DNA from: Peptococcaceae bacterium
GTDB lineage: Bacteria; Bacillota; Desulfitobacteriia; Desulfitobacteriales; Syntrophobotulaceae
DNA length: 64,000 nt
Assembly: GCA_012517475.1 (NCBI GenBank)
Contig: JAAYUV010000034.1
Coordinates: forward strand, 1 to 64,000
Reading direction: 5' to 3'
The notes beneath the pieces were generated by a model. It was not told the DNA's origin, did not search any database, and saw only the letters and a list, made by a program, of their open reading frames with translations. The stretch's first letter is position 1. The number at the start of each line of letters is the position of its first letter. Positions 42,774 through 52,298 of the stretch are shown here, piece after piece. A program made the position numbers and the translations under genes.

Positions 42774-43952
42774 TTATTCCTGCATCATATCAAAGATCTG
42801 CTGAACATCTTTATCTCCACGTCCGGAGAGGTTAACGATAAGAATACTGTCTTTGGACATGCCGGGGGCGATCTTCAGGGCGTGAGCAACAGCGTGGGCG
42901 CTTTCCAGGGCAGGAATAATCCCCTCGGTCTTGGATAGGGTATGGAAGGCTTCCAGGGCTTCCTGATCGGAGATAGTAACATATTGAGCCCGTCCTATAT
43001 CATTGAGGTAGGAATGTTCCGGGCCAACGCCGGGGTAATCTAGTCCCGCTGAGATGGAGTGGGTGGGGAGGGGTTCTCCCTGTTCATCTGCCATGACGTA
43101 GCATTTGAACCCGTGGATAATACCCGGTTTCCCTGCTGCGATCGGGGCTGCATGCTTGCCGGTTTCCAGACCATGGCCGGCGGGTTCGACACCAATAAGC
43201 CTTACCCCCTGATCCGGAATAAAATCAGCAAAGATCCCGATTGCATTGCTGCCGCCTCCGACGGAAGCGATCACGGCATCCGGCAGCTTTCCTTCCGCCT
43301 CAAGGATTTGAGCTTTGGCTTCCCGACTGATAATGGATTGGAAGTGTTTCACCATGGTGGGATAGGGATGGGGGCCGACAGCAGATCCCAGCATATAAAA
43401 AGTATTCTTGTAATTCATAATGAGGTCTTCCAGAGCAGCGTCAACCGCATCTTTCAGGGTACGGGTTCCGCGGGTTACCGCTACCACTTTTGCTCCCAGG
43501 AGTTCCATCCGGAATACGTTTAAGGCCTGTCTGCGGGTGTCCTCTTCACCCATGTAGATGATGCATTCCATATCGAAAAGGGCGCAGGCAGTAGCTGTGG
43601 CTACCCCGTGCTGACCTGCTCCGGTTTCGGCGATCACTCTCTTTAGGCCCATTCGTTTTGCCAAAAGCACCTGGCCGATCGTATTGTTGATCTTGTGTGC
43701 TCCGGTGTGATTCAGGTCTTCGCGTTTCAGGTAGATCTTGGCTCCCCCTAGTTTTGCCGTGAGTTTTTCCGCAAAATATAAAGGATTGGGACGGCCGACA
43801 TACTGTTTCAGGTAATAATCAAGTTCTTTATTGAATTCGGGATCGTTTTTAAACTTTTCAAAGGTGTTTGCCAGGTTGTCCAGAACTTCCAGAAGATCGG
43901 GGGGAACAAAACTACCCCCATATTCGCCAAAATAGCCTTTTTGTGTTGTCAT
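42774..43952 (-). CDS. trpB: Tryptophan synthase beta chain
   Basis: PLP enzyme joining indole and serine to tryptophan. 392 residues, TrpB1 type. The PLP lysine is in HTGAHKINN near residue 85, and the phosphate-binding loop GGGSNAIG is near 228. Other Trp genes, including trpA, are absent around it, so it may work on free indole or with a TrpA encoded elsewhere. It lies in the middle of the mltG-U32 region with the MNT/HEPN pair, which suggests that both arrived by insertion. An 8-base inverted repeat lies upstream. Confidence 0.95.
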   Translation of the reverse strand: MTTQKGYFGEYGGSFVPPDLLEVLDNLANTFEKFKNDPEFNKELDYYLKQYVGRPNPLYFAEKLTAKLGGAKIYLKREDLNHTGAHKINNTIGQVLLAKRMGLKRVIAETGAGQHGVATATACALFDMECIIYMGEEDTRRQALNVFRMELLGAKVVAVTRGTRTLKDAVDAALEDLIMNYKNTFYMLGSAVGPHPYPTMVKHFQSIISREAKAQILEAEGKLPDAVIASVGGGSNAIGIFADFIPDQGVRLIGVEPAGHGLETGKHAAPIAAGKPGIIHGFKCYVMADEQGEPLPTHSISAGLDYPGVGPEHSYLNDIGRAQYVTISDQEALEAFHTLSKTEGIIPALESAHAVAHALKIAPGMSKDSILIVNLSGRGDKDVQQIFDMMQE

Positions 43953-44018
43953 CAGAATTCCTCCATTTTCATATCCAATTTTTTTGTTCTTCGTAAATTC
44001 ACTGTAGTAATTTCACCA

Positions 44019-44038
44019 GTATAGTATTTTTACTATAC
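44019..44038. promoter_or_regulatory. Palindrome upstream of trpB
   Basis: Gtatagta-tttt-tactatac: perfect 8-base arms, about 70 bases ahead of the trpB start and 115 ahead of the U32 gene. It could be an operator or part of a promoter for either; nothing decides between them. Confidence 0.4.
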
Positions 44039-44153
44039 AACAGCTATGGCGGTCAAGGGGAAAATGATAATTTTACCTTTTCCCTGATTACGCTTATAAT
44101 AATAGAATAAGAATGCTAAAATAAGTATTTTTCAGGCATCAGGAGGAACACCA

Positions 44154-45398
44154 ATGAATAAGCCGGAAATTCTTGCTCCAGCCGGGGATCTGGAAAAACT
44201 TCGTTTTGCTTTAGCCTATGGGGCAGATGCCGTTTATGCCGGAGGAAGCGCTTTTGGGCTCAGGGCTTATGCCGGAAACCTGAATGAAGAAGAGATGCGG
44301 CTGGGGGCGGAATACGCTCATCAATTAAACCGCAAATTATATATCACGGTGAATATTTTTGCCCATGAAGAGGATTTCAGGTTCCTCAAAGATTACCTGC
44401 ATTTCCTCAGGGAGACCGGGGTGGACGGAATTATCGTTTCCGATCCTGGGATAATGGCTATTGCCAGGAAAGAGACCCCCGAATTAGGGATTCATCTCAG
44501 TACCCAGGCCAATTGCACCAATTCTTCCAGCGCAAATTTTTGGTTTGATCAAGGAGTAAGGAGAATCGTTCTGGCGAGGGAACTCACCCTCGAAGAAGTA
44601 ACCAATATTCGTCCCAAGGTTGAGGGGGAGCTGGAGATCTTCATCCACGGCGCCATGTGCATGTCCTACTCCGGTCGCTGCCTGTTAAGCAATTATTTGA
44701 CAGGCAGGGACGCCAACAGGGGAGAATGTACCCATCCCTGCCGCTGGGGATATGCCCTGGTGGAGGAAAAAAGACCCGGTCAATATTTTCCTCTCGAAGA
44801 GGATGTCAGGGGAAGCTACATATTTAATTCCCATGATCTTTGTCTTCTTCCTCATCTTCCGTTGCTTAAGAAAATCAACCTGGATAGCTATAAGATTGAA
44901 GGCAGAATGAAAAGCGCTTATTATGTTGCCAGTACGGTGAAGGTGTACCGGGAAGCGGTAGACGTGCTTTGGGAACAGGGAGAAGATGAATTCCGGAAGC
45001 GGCTCCCCCTGTGGCTTGCTGAAATGGACAAGGTCAGCCACCGGGATTATTCCACAGGATTCCTTTTCGGCAAGCCGGGAGCTGAAGCTCATAATATTGA
45101 AACTTCCAACTATATCCGGGAGTATAGCTTTGTCGGCAGGGTTCTTGAAGAAAAAGAGTGTCAGGAATTAGGCAAGAAGGAGTACGGTTTCTGGATCGAA
45201 CAGCGCAACAATTTCCGGGCAGGGGATGAGCTGGAAGTTCTTTCTCCAGAGGGAGAACCCTGGACTTTCCGGGCGGAGGGACTTTGGGATCTGGAGGGAC
45301 AAGCGGTTGAAGTGGCCAGACACCCCCAGCAAAAATTGAAAATTACGCCCCCGGTTCCCCTGGAACCCTTCAGCATCCTGCGTAAACCTCAAAAATAA
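44154..45398 (+). CDS. U32 family peptidase-like tRNA hydroxylation protein (YrrO/TrhP-like)
   Basis: 414 residues. The opening MNKPEILAPAGDLEKLRFALAYGADAVYAG and the Cys-bearing signature IHGAMCMSYSGRCLLSN near 165 with GECTHPCRW near 195 define the U32 family. By synteny and length this is yrrO, whose family (TrhP/RlhA) helps hydroxylate uridine in tRNA rather than acting as a protease; the cysteines probably hold a cluster. The partner yrrN and the methyltransferase yrrM are missing. Confidence 0.92.
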   Translation: MNKPEILAPAGDLEKLRFALAYGADAVYAGGSAFGLRAYAGNLNEEEMRLGAEYAHQLNRKLYITVNIFAHEEDFRFLKDYLHFLRETGVDGIIVSDPGIMAIARKETPELGIHLSTQANCTNSSSANFWFDQGVRRIVLARELTLEEVTNIRPKVEGELEIFIHGAMCMSYSGRCLLSNYLTGRDANRGECTHPCRWGYALVEEKRPGQYFPLEEDVRGSYIFNSHDLCLLPHLPLLKKINLDSYKIEGRMKSAYYVASTVKVYREAVDVLWEQGEDEFRKRLPLWLAEMDKVSHRDYSTGFLFGKPGAEAHNIETSNYIREYSFVGRVLEEKECQELGKKEYGFWIEQRNNFRAGDELEVLSPEGEPWTFRAEGLWDLEGQAVEVARHPQQKLKITPPVPLEPFSILRKPQK

Positions 45399-45620
45399 GG
45401 AGATTCTTGAAAATAATCTGAATAATCGAAGATTGGATCAAGACGCTTATGAAAGACCAAACCGGACGTTTATCAAAAAAATCTATCAAAAAGCATTAAG
45501 AAAATAGGATCATAATAGTTCAAAAGTCCTATCGCGTCATCTGGAGGGATTTTAAAAAGATTTCAAATAAAAAATTTAGTTGAATGGTATTATTTCAGTG
45601 GAATCGGAAGGAAGAGTTAA

Positions 45621-45866
45621 GTGGAATTTAAGCTGCAAAATAAAAAGGATAGCTTCGGAAGTGACAGTGACTTGCTGGTTAAGGCCAAGGTCGCCCGGTC
45701 AGAAATCCAGCTTTTAGCCAAATATGTGGAAGGGATGGGCCATCTTGGAGTCGTCACCACCACCGACCGGATGACCGGGGAGGTCGTTATTCAGACCACC
45801 AGGTTTTGCTGGCCGGAATTAGAAAAACTCTTGTCGAAACTGCCCTTGAAGATAATCTATTTGTAA
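45621..45866 (+). CDS. DUF4911 domain protein
   Basis: 81 residues. The second half (YVEGMGHLGVVTTTDRMTGEVVIQTT) fits DUF4911, a small beta-alpha domain of unknown function common in Clostridia and usually found near U32 peptidase genes. GTG start behind GGAAGGAAG. No membrane segment. Confidence 0.75.
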   Translation: MEFKLQNKKDSFGSDSDLLVKAKVARSEIQLLAKYVEGMGHLGVVTTTDRMTGEVVIQTTRFCWPELEKLLSKLPLKIIYL

Positions 45867-45905
45867 AATTAATGTTATTATTTCTAAAAAATAGCATTTT
45901 TGTGA

Positions 45906-45935
45906 TTGACGAATAGGACTCGGTGCATGTATTAT
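45906..45935 (+). promoter_or_regulatory. Promoter of the pilin gene
   Basis: TTGACG at 45906-45911, 18-base spacer, TATTAT at 45930-45935. A short hairpin (caaaggt-gatt-acctttg, 45956-45973) lies in the expected 5' leader. Confidence 0.6.
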
Positions 45936-46031
45936 GAAGAATAAGAAATGTTAGGCAAAGGTGATTACCTTTGTCCATACATATTTAAATCCCCAAAACA
46001 ATAATAAGGAAAAAGAGAGGAAGATGTAGAG

Positions 46032-46571
46032 ATGAAGAGAAGAAAAGACTCAGGGTTCACCCTTATTGAACTCATGATCGTCATTGCAGTTATTGGTATT
46101 TTGGCGATTGTGTTGGTACCGAAGGTTGGGACAGTGAAAACACAATCAAAAACGGCCGGACTAGATACAAATATTAGACTGGTACAAGGGTATTGTGAAA
46201 GTAAGATTGATAAGTGGATATCAAAATCTACAACAACTCTAAATGTTGCAACGGAGATTCGGGATTCTTTTACAAGTACTGACGATACTAAGAAAGCAGT
46301 TAATCCTTATACTTCCAAATCTACCAGTGCTACTTCAGCAGCTGCTTTACCAACTGTCGCTGGAGATTATTCAATTTATATTGTTAATGTACCTGATGAT
46401 GCGCCAGATACCATTGCAGTTAATAATTCTTATTTAGCAGGAGCTATTCTGGTTGTTATTGAAAATTCAGATGGTGCTGTTGGCACAGTTCCAATTGAAG
46501 CGGTTCATCTTTACGCTTATGACCAAGATGGAAAAGTTCTAAGTGAAAAAACAGTTGTAGTTAAACCATAA
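46032..46571 (+). CDS. Type IV pilin (major pilin candidate)
   Basis: 179 residues. The prepilin leader ends KDSG followed by FTLIELMIVIAVIGILAIVLVP, the class III signal cut by prepilin peptidase with Glu at position +5 for assembly. The C-terminal globular part is Ser/Thr/Ala-rich, with one Cys near residue 57. It has its own promoter and terminator, so it can be made in excess of the machinery genes that follow. Lower GC than the neighbouring pilB. Confidence 0.92.
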   Translation: MKRRKDSGFTLIELMIVIAVIGILAIVLVPKVGTVKTQSKTAGLDTNIRLVQGYCESKIDKWISKSTTTLNVATEIRDSFTSTDDTKKAVNPYTSKSTSATSAAALPTVAGDYSIYIVNVPDDAPDTIAVNNSYLAGAILVVIENSDGAVGTVPIEAVHLYAYDQDGKVLSEKTVVVKP

Positions 46572-46601
46572 ATTTAGCTGTTGTAAAAAAATGATATTAT
46601 A

Positions 46602-46632
46602 AAGGGTGTTTCTTTAAACACCCTTTTCTTTA
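46602..46632 (+). terminator. Terminator after the pilin gene
   Basis: Perfect 10-base-pair stem (aagggtgttt / aaacaccctt), 4-base loop, followed by TTCTTTAT. Confidence 0.8.
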
Positions 46633-46654
46633 TATTCTAAACTCGTTTCTTTTT

Positions 46655-46663
46655 TGTTATAAT
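46655..46663 (+). promoter_or_regulatory. Extended -10 promoter of the pilB operon
   Basis: TGTTATAAT matches TGnTATAAT, 30 bases before the pilB start. Confidence 0.5.
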
Positions 46664-46693
46664 TGCAATTAGAGTAGGAAGGGAGGGATTCCC

Positions 46694-48394
46694 ATGGCAA
46701 TCAAAAGAAAGAGACTGGGCGAAATTCTTCTCGATGGCGGGGTCATTAATGAGAGACAGCTGGAAGAGGCACTAGCCAGACAGAAGGGTCTCGGGATGAA
46801 GCTGGGGGAAGCCCTTATTCATTTAGGGTATGTCAAAGAAGATGATATCCTTCTTACCATGAAGCAGCAGTTAAACATTCCGATTATAGACATTAACCGG
46901 ATTGTTGTCGCGGATCAGGTATTGAAGCTTTTGCCTGAATCCGTGGCCCGCAAGTATGAAGTGGTTCCTGTGGATATCAGTAACAACCGTCTGATCGTGG
47001 CCATGAATGACCCGACAAACTATTTCGCTCTTGATGACATCCGCCTGGCTGTCGGAATGCTTATCCGGCCGGTATTGGCCAGGAAAAACGATATCCTGAA
47101 GGCCATTGACCGCCATTACGGGCGGAGCGAAGCGGAGAAAGCGGCCCGGGAATACGCCAAACAAGCCGGGGTATCCCCTGTGGCGGCAGCGGTAGAACTC
47201 ATGAGTGCAGCTCCTCCCGGGGCAGATGATGAGGACACTCCCGTTATCCGTTTCCTGAATACCATTATTGAAAATGCTGTGAATAACTACGCAAGTGACA
47301 TTCATATTGAGCCTATTGAGGAAGAGCTGAGGGTCCGTTACCGGGTGGACGGTGTGATGCGCGAAGTCCTGCGTACCCCGATCTCCATGGCCGGACCGGT
47401 CGTCAGCCGTGTGAAAATCATGTCCGATTTGAATATCGCCGAAAGAAGACTACCGCAGGACGGCCGCATCTCCTACCAGGCCCCTGACCGGAATATTGAT
47501 CTTCGTGTTTCGGTGATCCCTACCATGTTTGGGGAAAAGGTGGTTTTGCGTATTCTGGACAGGGCCAGTGTGATTCTGGATAAAGAAAAGCTTGGTCTTA
47601 CGGAACGGGACCAGGAACAATTTGATGAACTAATCCGCAAGCCATACGGGATTGTCCTTGTTACCGGTCCTACCGGAAGCGGTAAGACAACGACCCTTTA
47701 CACCATGCTGAACCAGCTTAATTCTGAAGACAAGAATATCATAACGTTGGAAGATCCGGTGGAATTCAATTTCAAAGGAATTAACCAGATTCAGGTGAAC
47801 GCCAAGGCCGGACTTACCTTTGCCGCAGGCCTTAGGGCCATCCTCAGACAGGACCCCGATATCATTATGGTCGGGGAGATGCGTGACAATGAAACGAGTG
47901 AAATTGCGGTTCGATCCGCTTTAACCGGTCACCTGGTCCTGTCCACCATTCATACCAATGACGCGGCCAGTGCTGTTACCAGGCTGATCGATATGGATAT
48001 TGAACCTTTCCTGATTTCCGCATCCCTGGTCGGGATTATCTCGCAAAGACTGGTACGTACGATATGCCCGAACTGTGCGGAGGAATATGAAGCGAGTTAC
48101 CACGAACTAAACCTTTTAGGGGTGACCACCGGGCAAAGGGTGATGCTCCGCAGGGGAAAAGGGTGTAATTACTGCCACTTCAGCGGGTATAAAGGCCGGA
48201 GAGGGATCTTTGAAATTATGCAGATTACCCCGGGACACAGGAGCCTGATCGACAGCCGGTCAACAGCCGACGAATTGCGGGAATACTCCTTGTCCATGGG
48301 CATGACGACCCTGAAAGAATCCGCCGCCAAGCTTGTCCTAAAAGGAGTCACTACGATCGAGGAACTGCTCAGAGTCACATTTGTCAACGAATAG
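46694..48394 (+). CDS. pilB: Type IV pilus assembly ATPase (PilB/GspE)
   Basis: Cytoplasmic hexameric ATPase that drives pilus extension. 566 residues: N-terminal MshEN-like domain (LGEILLDGGVINERQLEEAL near 8), then the motor with Walker A GPTGSGKTTTLYT near 325, Asp-box and Walker B DIIMVGEMRD near 395, and a tetracysteine zinc knuckle CPNC...CNYC near 458-496. GTP/ATP-driven retraction ATPase pilT is not seen in this window. First gene of the machinery operon. Confidence 0.97.
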   Translation: MAIKRKRLGEILLDGGVINERQLEEALARQKGLGMKLGEALIHLGYVKEDDILLTMKQQLNIPIIDINRIVVADQVLKLLPESVARKYEVVPVDISNNRLIVAMNDPTNYFALDDIRLAVGMLIRPVLARKNDILKAIDRHYGRSEAEKAAREYAKQAGVSPVAAAVELMSAAPPGADDEDTPVIRFLNTIIENAVNNYASDIHIEPIEEELRVRYRVDGVMREVLRTPISMAGPVVSRVKIMSDLNIAERRLPQDGRISYQAPDRNIDLRVSVIPTMFGEKVVLRILDRASVILDKEKLGLTERDQEQFDELIRKPYGIVLVTGPTGSGKTTTLYTMLNQLNSEDKNIITLEDPVEFNFKGINQIQVNAKAGLTFAAGLRAILRQDPDIIMVGEMRDNETSEIAVRSALTGHLVLSTIHTNDAASAVTRLIDMDIEPFLISASLVGIISQRLVRTICPNCAEEYEASYHELNLLGVTTGQRVMLRRGKGCNYCHFSGYKGRRGIFEIMQITPGHRSLIDSRSTADELREYSLSMGMTTLKESAAKLVLKGVTTIEELLRVTFVNE

Positions 48395-48406
48395 GTAGGT
48401 TATTTC

Positions 48407-49612
48407 ATGCAGTTCAACTATAAAGTCATCGATGAAACAAAAACGATAAAAAAAGGAACATTGCAAGCAGCTGACCGGGAAGCAGCCAAAAGGATGATGC
48501 TGGAGAACAAATGGCAGATTATCGAGCTGCAGGAAGGAAACCAACTGCTCGATATCCTGAACAAAGCGGTGGAGTCCAAGCTCAGCTATGAATCCATCTC
48601 TTCCTTTTGTACCCAGATGGCGATGATGATCCGGACAGGGGCCAATCTGGTCAAGGGCCTGGAAATATTAAAGGCCCAGTCCAAAGACAAAAACCTGCAG
48701 CGGGTAATCACGACCTTGATTACCGAGGTGAGCAGGGGAAGCTCCCTGTCCGCGGCTATGAGGACCTGCGGGCGAGCCTTGCCCGAACTACTGGTGAACC
48801 TGGTAGCGGTAGGGGAGCAGAGCGGGAATCTGGATACGGTTTTAAACAATATGGCCGAGTATTATGACCGGGAGAACTTTATCCGCAAGAAGATTGCCAG
48901 TGCTTCGGTATATCCGGCCATTCTGACTTCGGTTTTGGTGATTTTGGTTATCTTTTTCATCAATTTTATCCTGCCGGAAATTACCGGACTTTTGAATGAT
49001 TCGGGAGGGCAGCTGCCCCTTATTACCCAGATCATGATCAATTCAGCCGGCTTCCTCACGAGAAATTTCTTGTTACTGATTGTTTTGATTATTGGTCTGG
49101 TGGCTGGGTATTTCAAATTGCACAGCATTCCCAAGTATAAGCTCCAAATTGACGGGATCAAGCTAAAAATCCCTTTGCTGGGCAAGAATATCAAAAACGT
49201 CATTACAGCCCGCTTTTGCAGGACCATGGCGCTTTTCCTGAAAGCATCCATTCCTATTGTTCCCATCCTGGATTCTATGGAGAAAATCGTGGGGAACGAG
49301 GTCTCCCGGATGGCTGTGGTTCAAGCCAAAGAAAAGATCATTAAAGGAAAAGGGCTGGCGGCATCTTTCGGGGAAGAGAAATTTTTTGACGAGATGGTGA
49401 TCCAAATGATGACCATCGGGGAAGAAACGGGCCAACTGGATGATTTAATGGAGGAAATCGCAAAATACTACGATAAGCAGGTTGAGATCGGAATCGGGAA
49501 GATGGTCGCTTTGGTGGAGCCGGTCTTTACCATTATTATCGGTATTTTTGCGGGACTCATGGTCATTTCCGTTGCGCTGCCGATTTTCAATATGTCCCAG
49601 GGTATTAAATAA
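48407..49612 (+). CDS. pilC: Type IV pilus inner-membrane platform protein (PilC/GspF)
   Basis: 401-residue polytopic platform protein. Two T2SSF domains (about 70-190 and 270-395) each with the QMAMMIRTGANLVKGLEIL / RTMALFLKASIPIVPILDSM type helix pair; membrane segments near 175, 220 and 375. Starts 12 bases after pilB. Normal length. Confidence 0.95.
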   Translation: MQFNYKVIDETKTIKKGTLQAADREAAKRMMLENKWQIIELQEGNQLLDILNKAVESKLSYESISSFCTQMAMMIRTGANLVKGLEILKAQSKDKNLQRVITTLITEVSRGSSLSAAMRTCGRALPELLVNLVAVGEQSGNLDTVLNNMAEYYDRENFIRKKIASASVYPAILTSVLVILVIFFINFILPEITGLLNDSGGQLPLITQIMINSAGFLTRNFLLLIVLIIGLVAGYFKLHSIPKYKLQIDGIKLKIPLLGKNIKNVITARFCRTMALFLKASIPIVPILDSMEKIVGNEVSRMAVVQAKEKIIKGKGLAASFGEEKFFDEMVIQMMTIGEETGQLDDLMEEIAKYYDKQVEIGIGKMVALVEPVFTIIIGIFAGLMVISVALPIFNMSQGIK

Positions 49613-49735
49613 TAATATTTGTTTTATATTTTTCTTTACATATTTAAAGGAATTTGTTTTTCCTCAGCGAAAAAATGGTGGATAAATTAATTTTTCCGGT
49701 GAAAAAGAATATTCTGATCTGTGGAGGATGCATCA

Positions 49736-51019
49736 ATGGGTAAGCCATCTTGGCATAAATCCATAAATAATTTCGGTTTTACCTTATTGGAGCTGATGTT
49801 TGTGGTTGCCATCATCGGTATTTTGGCAATTGTGGCAGTCCCAAGCTATTCAGCAGTGAAAGAGAATTATCGGCTGGAAAATGGAGCGCAAAAAGCAGTT
49901 TCCCAATTGCAATACGGTAGGCAAATGGCCATGGATAAAAGGGAAACCATCTATATTGTATTCCAGCAAACTCAAGTAGGGGTGTATAGAAATAACGGCG
50001 GTACCTTGGAGTTAACCGGTCCCGCTTTACCGTATGAGGGCGGGGTTACTTTCACTGCCTCTTCAGCGGATAATAACTGGCTTTATCCCATCCATCAAAA
50101 CCCAAGTGATTCAAATTCACTGCTTCTGGGTTATGGGGTAAGTTACGATTTCAGAGGTTTCTTGAAAGACCCTGCACAAAGCGGAACAATTCGTTTGCAG
50201 TCTTTGAGCGGCAAGAAGGTCTGTATCCTCATCGGAGAGGGGACAGGCCGAATTGACATTGATAAGTGTGAGGAAAACAATAGTGGCGGCAATGAGAATC
50301 CCCCGCCCTTAAGCTATTGCGAGCAAGGGGATGGACCTCTTCCCAATTATCCGGCCTGGGTTGCTCAGGCGTATCCGTCTACAACCTATGTCATTTATAA
50401 CGGCCGGGCGTTCTATAACAGGTATTATGCCAGTGCCTCCGATATTCCCGGAAATCTGGGTGCTCCATGGCAAGAAGTGACGAAACAATGGAGAAATTTT
50501 AATGTATATGATACCGGGAATAAAGTATGCTACAATAACCGACAGTTCCAGGCAAGATATTATTCCTATAACCAACAGCCGGGTATTGTAGGTAATCCTT
50601 GGAATGAGCTGACGGATGAGTGGCGGGATTTCAATGAGTATACCGTGATTAATACTGTTGTGAAATATAATTCCAAACAGTTTAAGCTCAGGGAAAATTA
50701 TTCTTACAACCAGCAGCCAGGATTGCAGAGCAGTCCCTGGCAGGAATTAACGGACCAATGGCGGGATTTTAATGTCTATAATCTAAATGATCTTGTTTAT
50801 TATAACGGAGCTCGGTTTAAAAATAGGATTAGCTATTCTAAAAATCAACAGCCTGGTTTGATCAGCAGTCCTTGGCAGGAAATAACGGACCAATGGAGAA
50901 ATTTCAATGTCTATAATGCTGGTGATGAAGTGATGTATAACGGACATCGCTACAGGGCGAAATGGTACACACAAAACGAACAGCCCGGTGCCGCCAGTGT
51001 TTGGCAGTTAATCAGTTGA
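49736..51019 (+). CDS. Pseudopilin with five tandem CBM5/12-like repeats
   Basis: About 427 residues. An N-terminal GspH-like pseudopilin (FGFTLLELMFVVAIIGILAIVAVP, then a small domain to about residue 180) is joined by an NPPP linker to five repeats of about 45 residues. Each repeat has the pattern FNVY-x-x-GD-x-V-x-YN-x-x-x-F-x-x-R-x-YS-x-NQQPG-x-x-x-x-PWQELTDQW; the last (YNAGDEVMYNGHRYRAKW... VWQLIS) is a classic chitin/cellulose-binding CBM5/12 motif. The first repeat is the most divergent. ATG 49736 is chosen because GGAGG lies 8 bases ahead. This suggests a pilus tip or minor subunit that binds chitin, cellulose or another glycan. I know of no standard pseudopilin with this layout. Confidence 0.85.
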   Translation: MGKPSWHKSINNFGFTLLELMFVVAIIGILAIVAVPSYSAVKENYRLENGAQKAVSQLQYGRQMAMDKRETIYIVFQQTQVGVYRNNGGTLELTGPALPYEGGVTFTASSADNNWLYPIHQNPSDSNSLLLGYGVSYDFRGFLKDPAQSGTIRLQSLSGKKVCILIGEGTGRIDIDKCEENNSGGNENPPPLSYCEQGDGPLPNYPAWVAQAYPSTTYVIYNGRAFYNRYYASASDIPGNLGAPWQEVTKQWRNFNVYDTGNKVCYNNRQFQARYYSYNQQPGIVGNPWNELTDEWRDFNEYTVINTVVKYNSKQFKLRENYSYNQQPGLQSSPWQELTDQWRDFNVYNLNDLVYYNGARFKNRISYSKNQQPGLISSPWQEITDQWRNFNVYNAGDEVMYNGHRYRAKWYTQNEQPGAASVWQLIS

Positions 51020-51039
51020 CCTACGGGGAGTGCGCCTTT

Positions 51040-51396
51040 ATGAAGCAAAAAGACAATGGAATGACGACCTTGGAAGTGGTTATCGCTTTTGCCATACTGA
51101 TTATTGGTGTTGGCTTTATGCTCATGAGCAACAAGGCATACTATGCATTCCGCGAGCAGCGTCAGGAAAGACAACAAATGATTTTCTACGCCGCCGGAGA
51201 AATGGAAGCTTACCTGGAAGGACAGAACGTAGAATATACCTCTCCCCCTTTTGACAAGTATGAAGTAACAAGATTTCCCCCTCAGCCTACTTCTAATCCC
51301 TACCTCGAGATTATTCAGATCCAGGTGTACAAAAAGGACTCTCCCACTAATCCGGATCCAGTTTCAATTTATTCCTACAGGGTGAAAACGCAATGA
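51040..51396 (+). CDS. Pseudopilin (PilV/GspI-like)
   Basis: 118 residues. Leader KQKDNG then MTTLEVVIAFAILIIGVGFMLM, a class III signal with Met at +1 instead of Phe, which is tolerated. The rest is a small globular domain. ATG 51040 is chosen; the open frame upstream overlaps the previous gene and lacks a ribosome site. It overlaps the next gene by 4 bases, indicating translational coupling. Confidence 0.8.
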   Translation: MKQKDNGMTTLEVVIAFAILIIGVGFMLMSNKAYYAFREQRQERQQMIFYAAGEMEAYLEGQNVEYTSPPFDKYEVTRFPPQPTSNPYLEIIQIQVYKKDSPTNPDPVSIYSYRVKTQ

Positions 51397-51905
51397 GAAG
51401 AGATAAAGAAAACGGGTTTACCCTTTTAGAAGTTATGATTGCGGTAGGACTTTTCTCCATTCTTATGTTTTCCATTGCCCAGATGATGAGGGCTGAAATA
51501 GGCTTGTTTAATTCCGAAAATAATACCAATCAAAACGAACAAAAAGCCAGAACCGCATTAAATCACGTTTTGGATGAAATACGGTTATACGGATATGTCA
51601 CTTATATTGGGGACGGCGGAAATGATGATGGATTTTATTCGCAGGATCCGGAGGGTACCAAGTGTCTGGTTAATTTAAACCCTTCATCTGCCAATCAAAG
51701 CCTTGCGGAGTTGTATTACTTGCCTGACAAAGATGAGCTGTGGTATAACGATCTGGCTCATGCAAGGACCTACTTGGTGACTGATCATATTACTACCCTT
51801 GAAATTCAAGGGGTTACCGCCCATTTAGCCAGGATCAGGGTAGTGGCGGGTGAGCCGGCATCGGATTCATCTTTTGAACTGGTAACCTGGGGAAGGCTTT
51901 ACTAG
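51393..51905 (+). CDS. Pseudopilin (PilW/GspJ-like)
   Basis: 170 residues. Leader RRDKENG then FTLLEVMIAVGLFSILMFSIAQMM, a textbook class III signal with Glu at +5. The C-terminal part is beta-rich and similar in size to GspJ/PilW. It forms part of the minor-pilin set assumed to prime pilus assembly. Confidence 0.85.
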   Translation: MRRDKENGFTLLEVMIAVGLFSILMFSIAQMMRAEIGLFNSENNTNQNEQKARTALNHVLDEIRLYGYVTYIGDGGNDDGFYSQDPEGTKCLVNLNPSSANQSLAELYYLPDKDELWYNDLAHARTYLVTDHITTLEIQGVTAHLARIRVVAGEPASDSSFELVTWGRLY

Positions 51906-51915
51906 GGGGAATATA

Positions 51916-52272
51916 ATGAAAGACAGGGGCGCGGCATTATTAACATCCGTTATTGCCATTATCGTTTTAGCTTTAATTGCAGGAACGTTCTATTCCCTTT
52001 CAGCGAGCCGGGCAAGGATGGAGACATCGGAAGAGAAGGGACTAAAGGCTTACTACTTAGCGGAGGCAGGAATCCAGTTTGGAATCGCCCATGCCTATCA
52101 ACTTTCGGATATACCGGATGCCCCGGTTACACAGGAAAATCCTTTTGGATCAAGTTATGGGGGCAGTTTTACGGTTTCATGGATCGATAACGGGACCACG
52201 GTACTGGTAAGGAGCACAGGTCAGTACCAAGGAGTCACCCGGAAATTAGAAGCCAACTTTTTGATGGAATAA
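51916..52272 (+). CDS. PilX/GspK-like minor pilin
   Basis: 118 residues. MKDRGAALLTSVIAIIVLALIAGTFYSLS is the PilX-type N-terminus (no Glu at +5), followed by AYYLAEAGIQFGIAHA, the conserved PilX helix. Short for the family. 10 bases behind PilW-like gene. Confidence 0.82.
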   Translation: MKDRGAALLTSVIAIIVLALIAGTFYSLSASRARMETSEEKGLKAYYLAEAGIQFGIAHAYQLSDIPDAPVTQENPFGSSYGGSFTVSWIDNGTTVLVRSTGQYQGVTRKLEANFLME

Positions 52273-52298
52273 TCATTTCTTGGAGGGGAGGAAAAGGG

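Noticed and set aside
45867-46031. Cyclic-di-GMP riboswitch ahead of the pilin gene
   Set aside because: The leader is AT-rich, contains only one short hairpin and none of the conserved GEMM segments.
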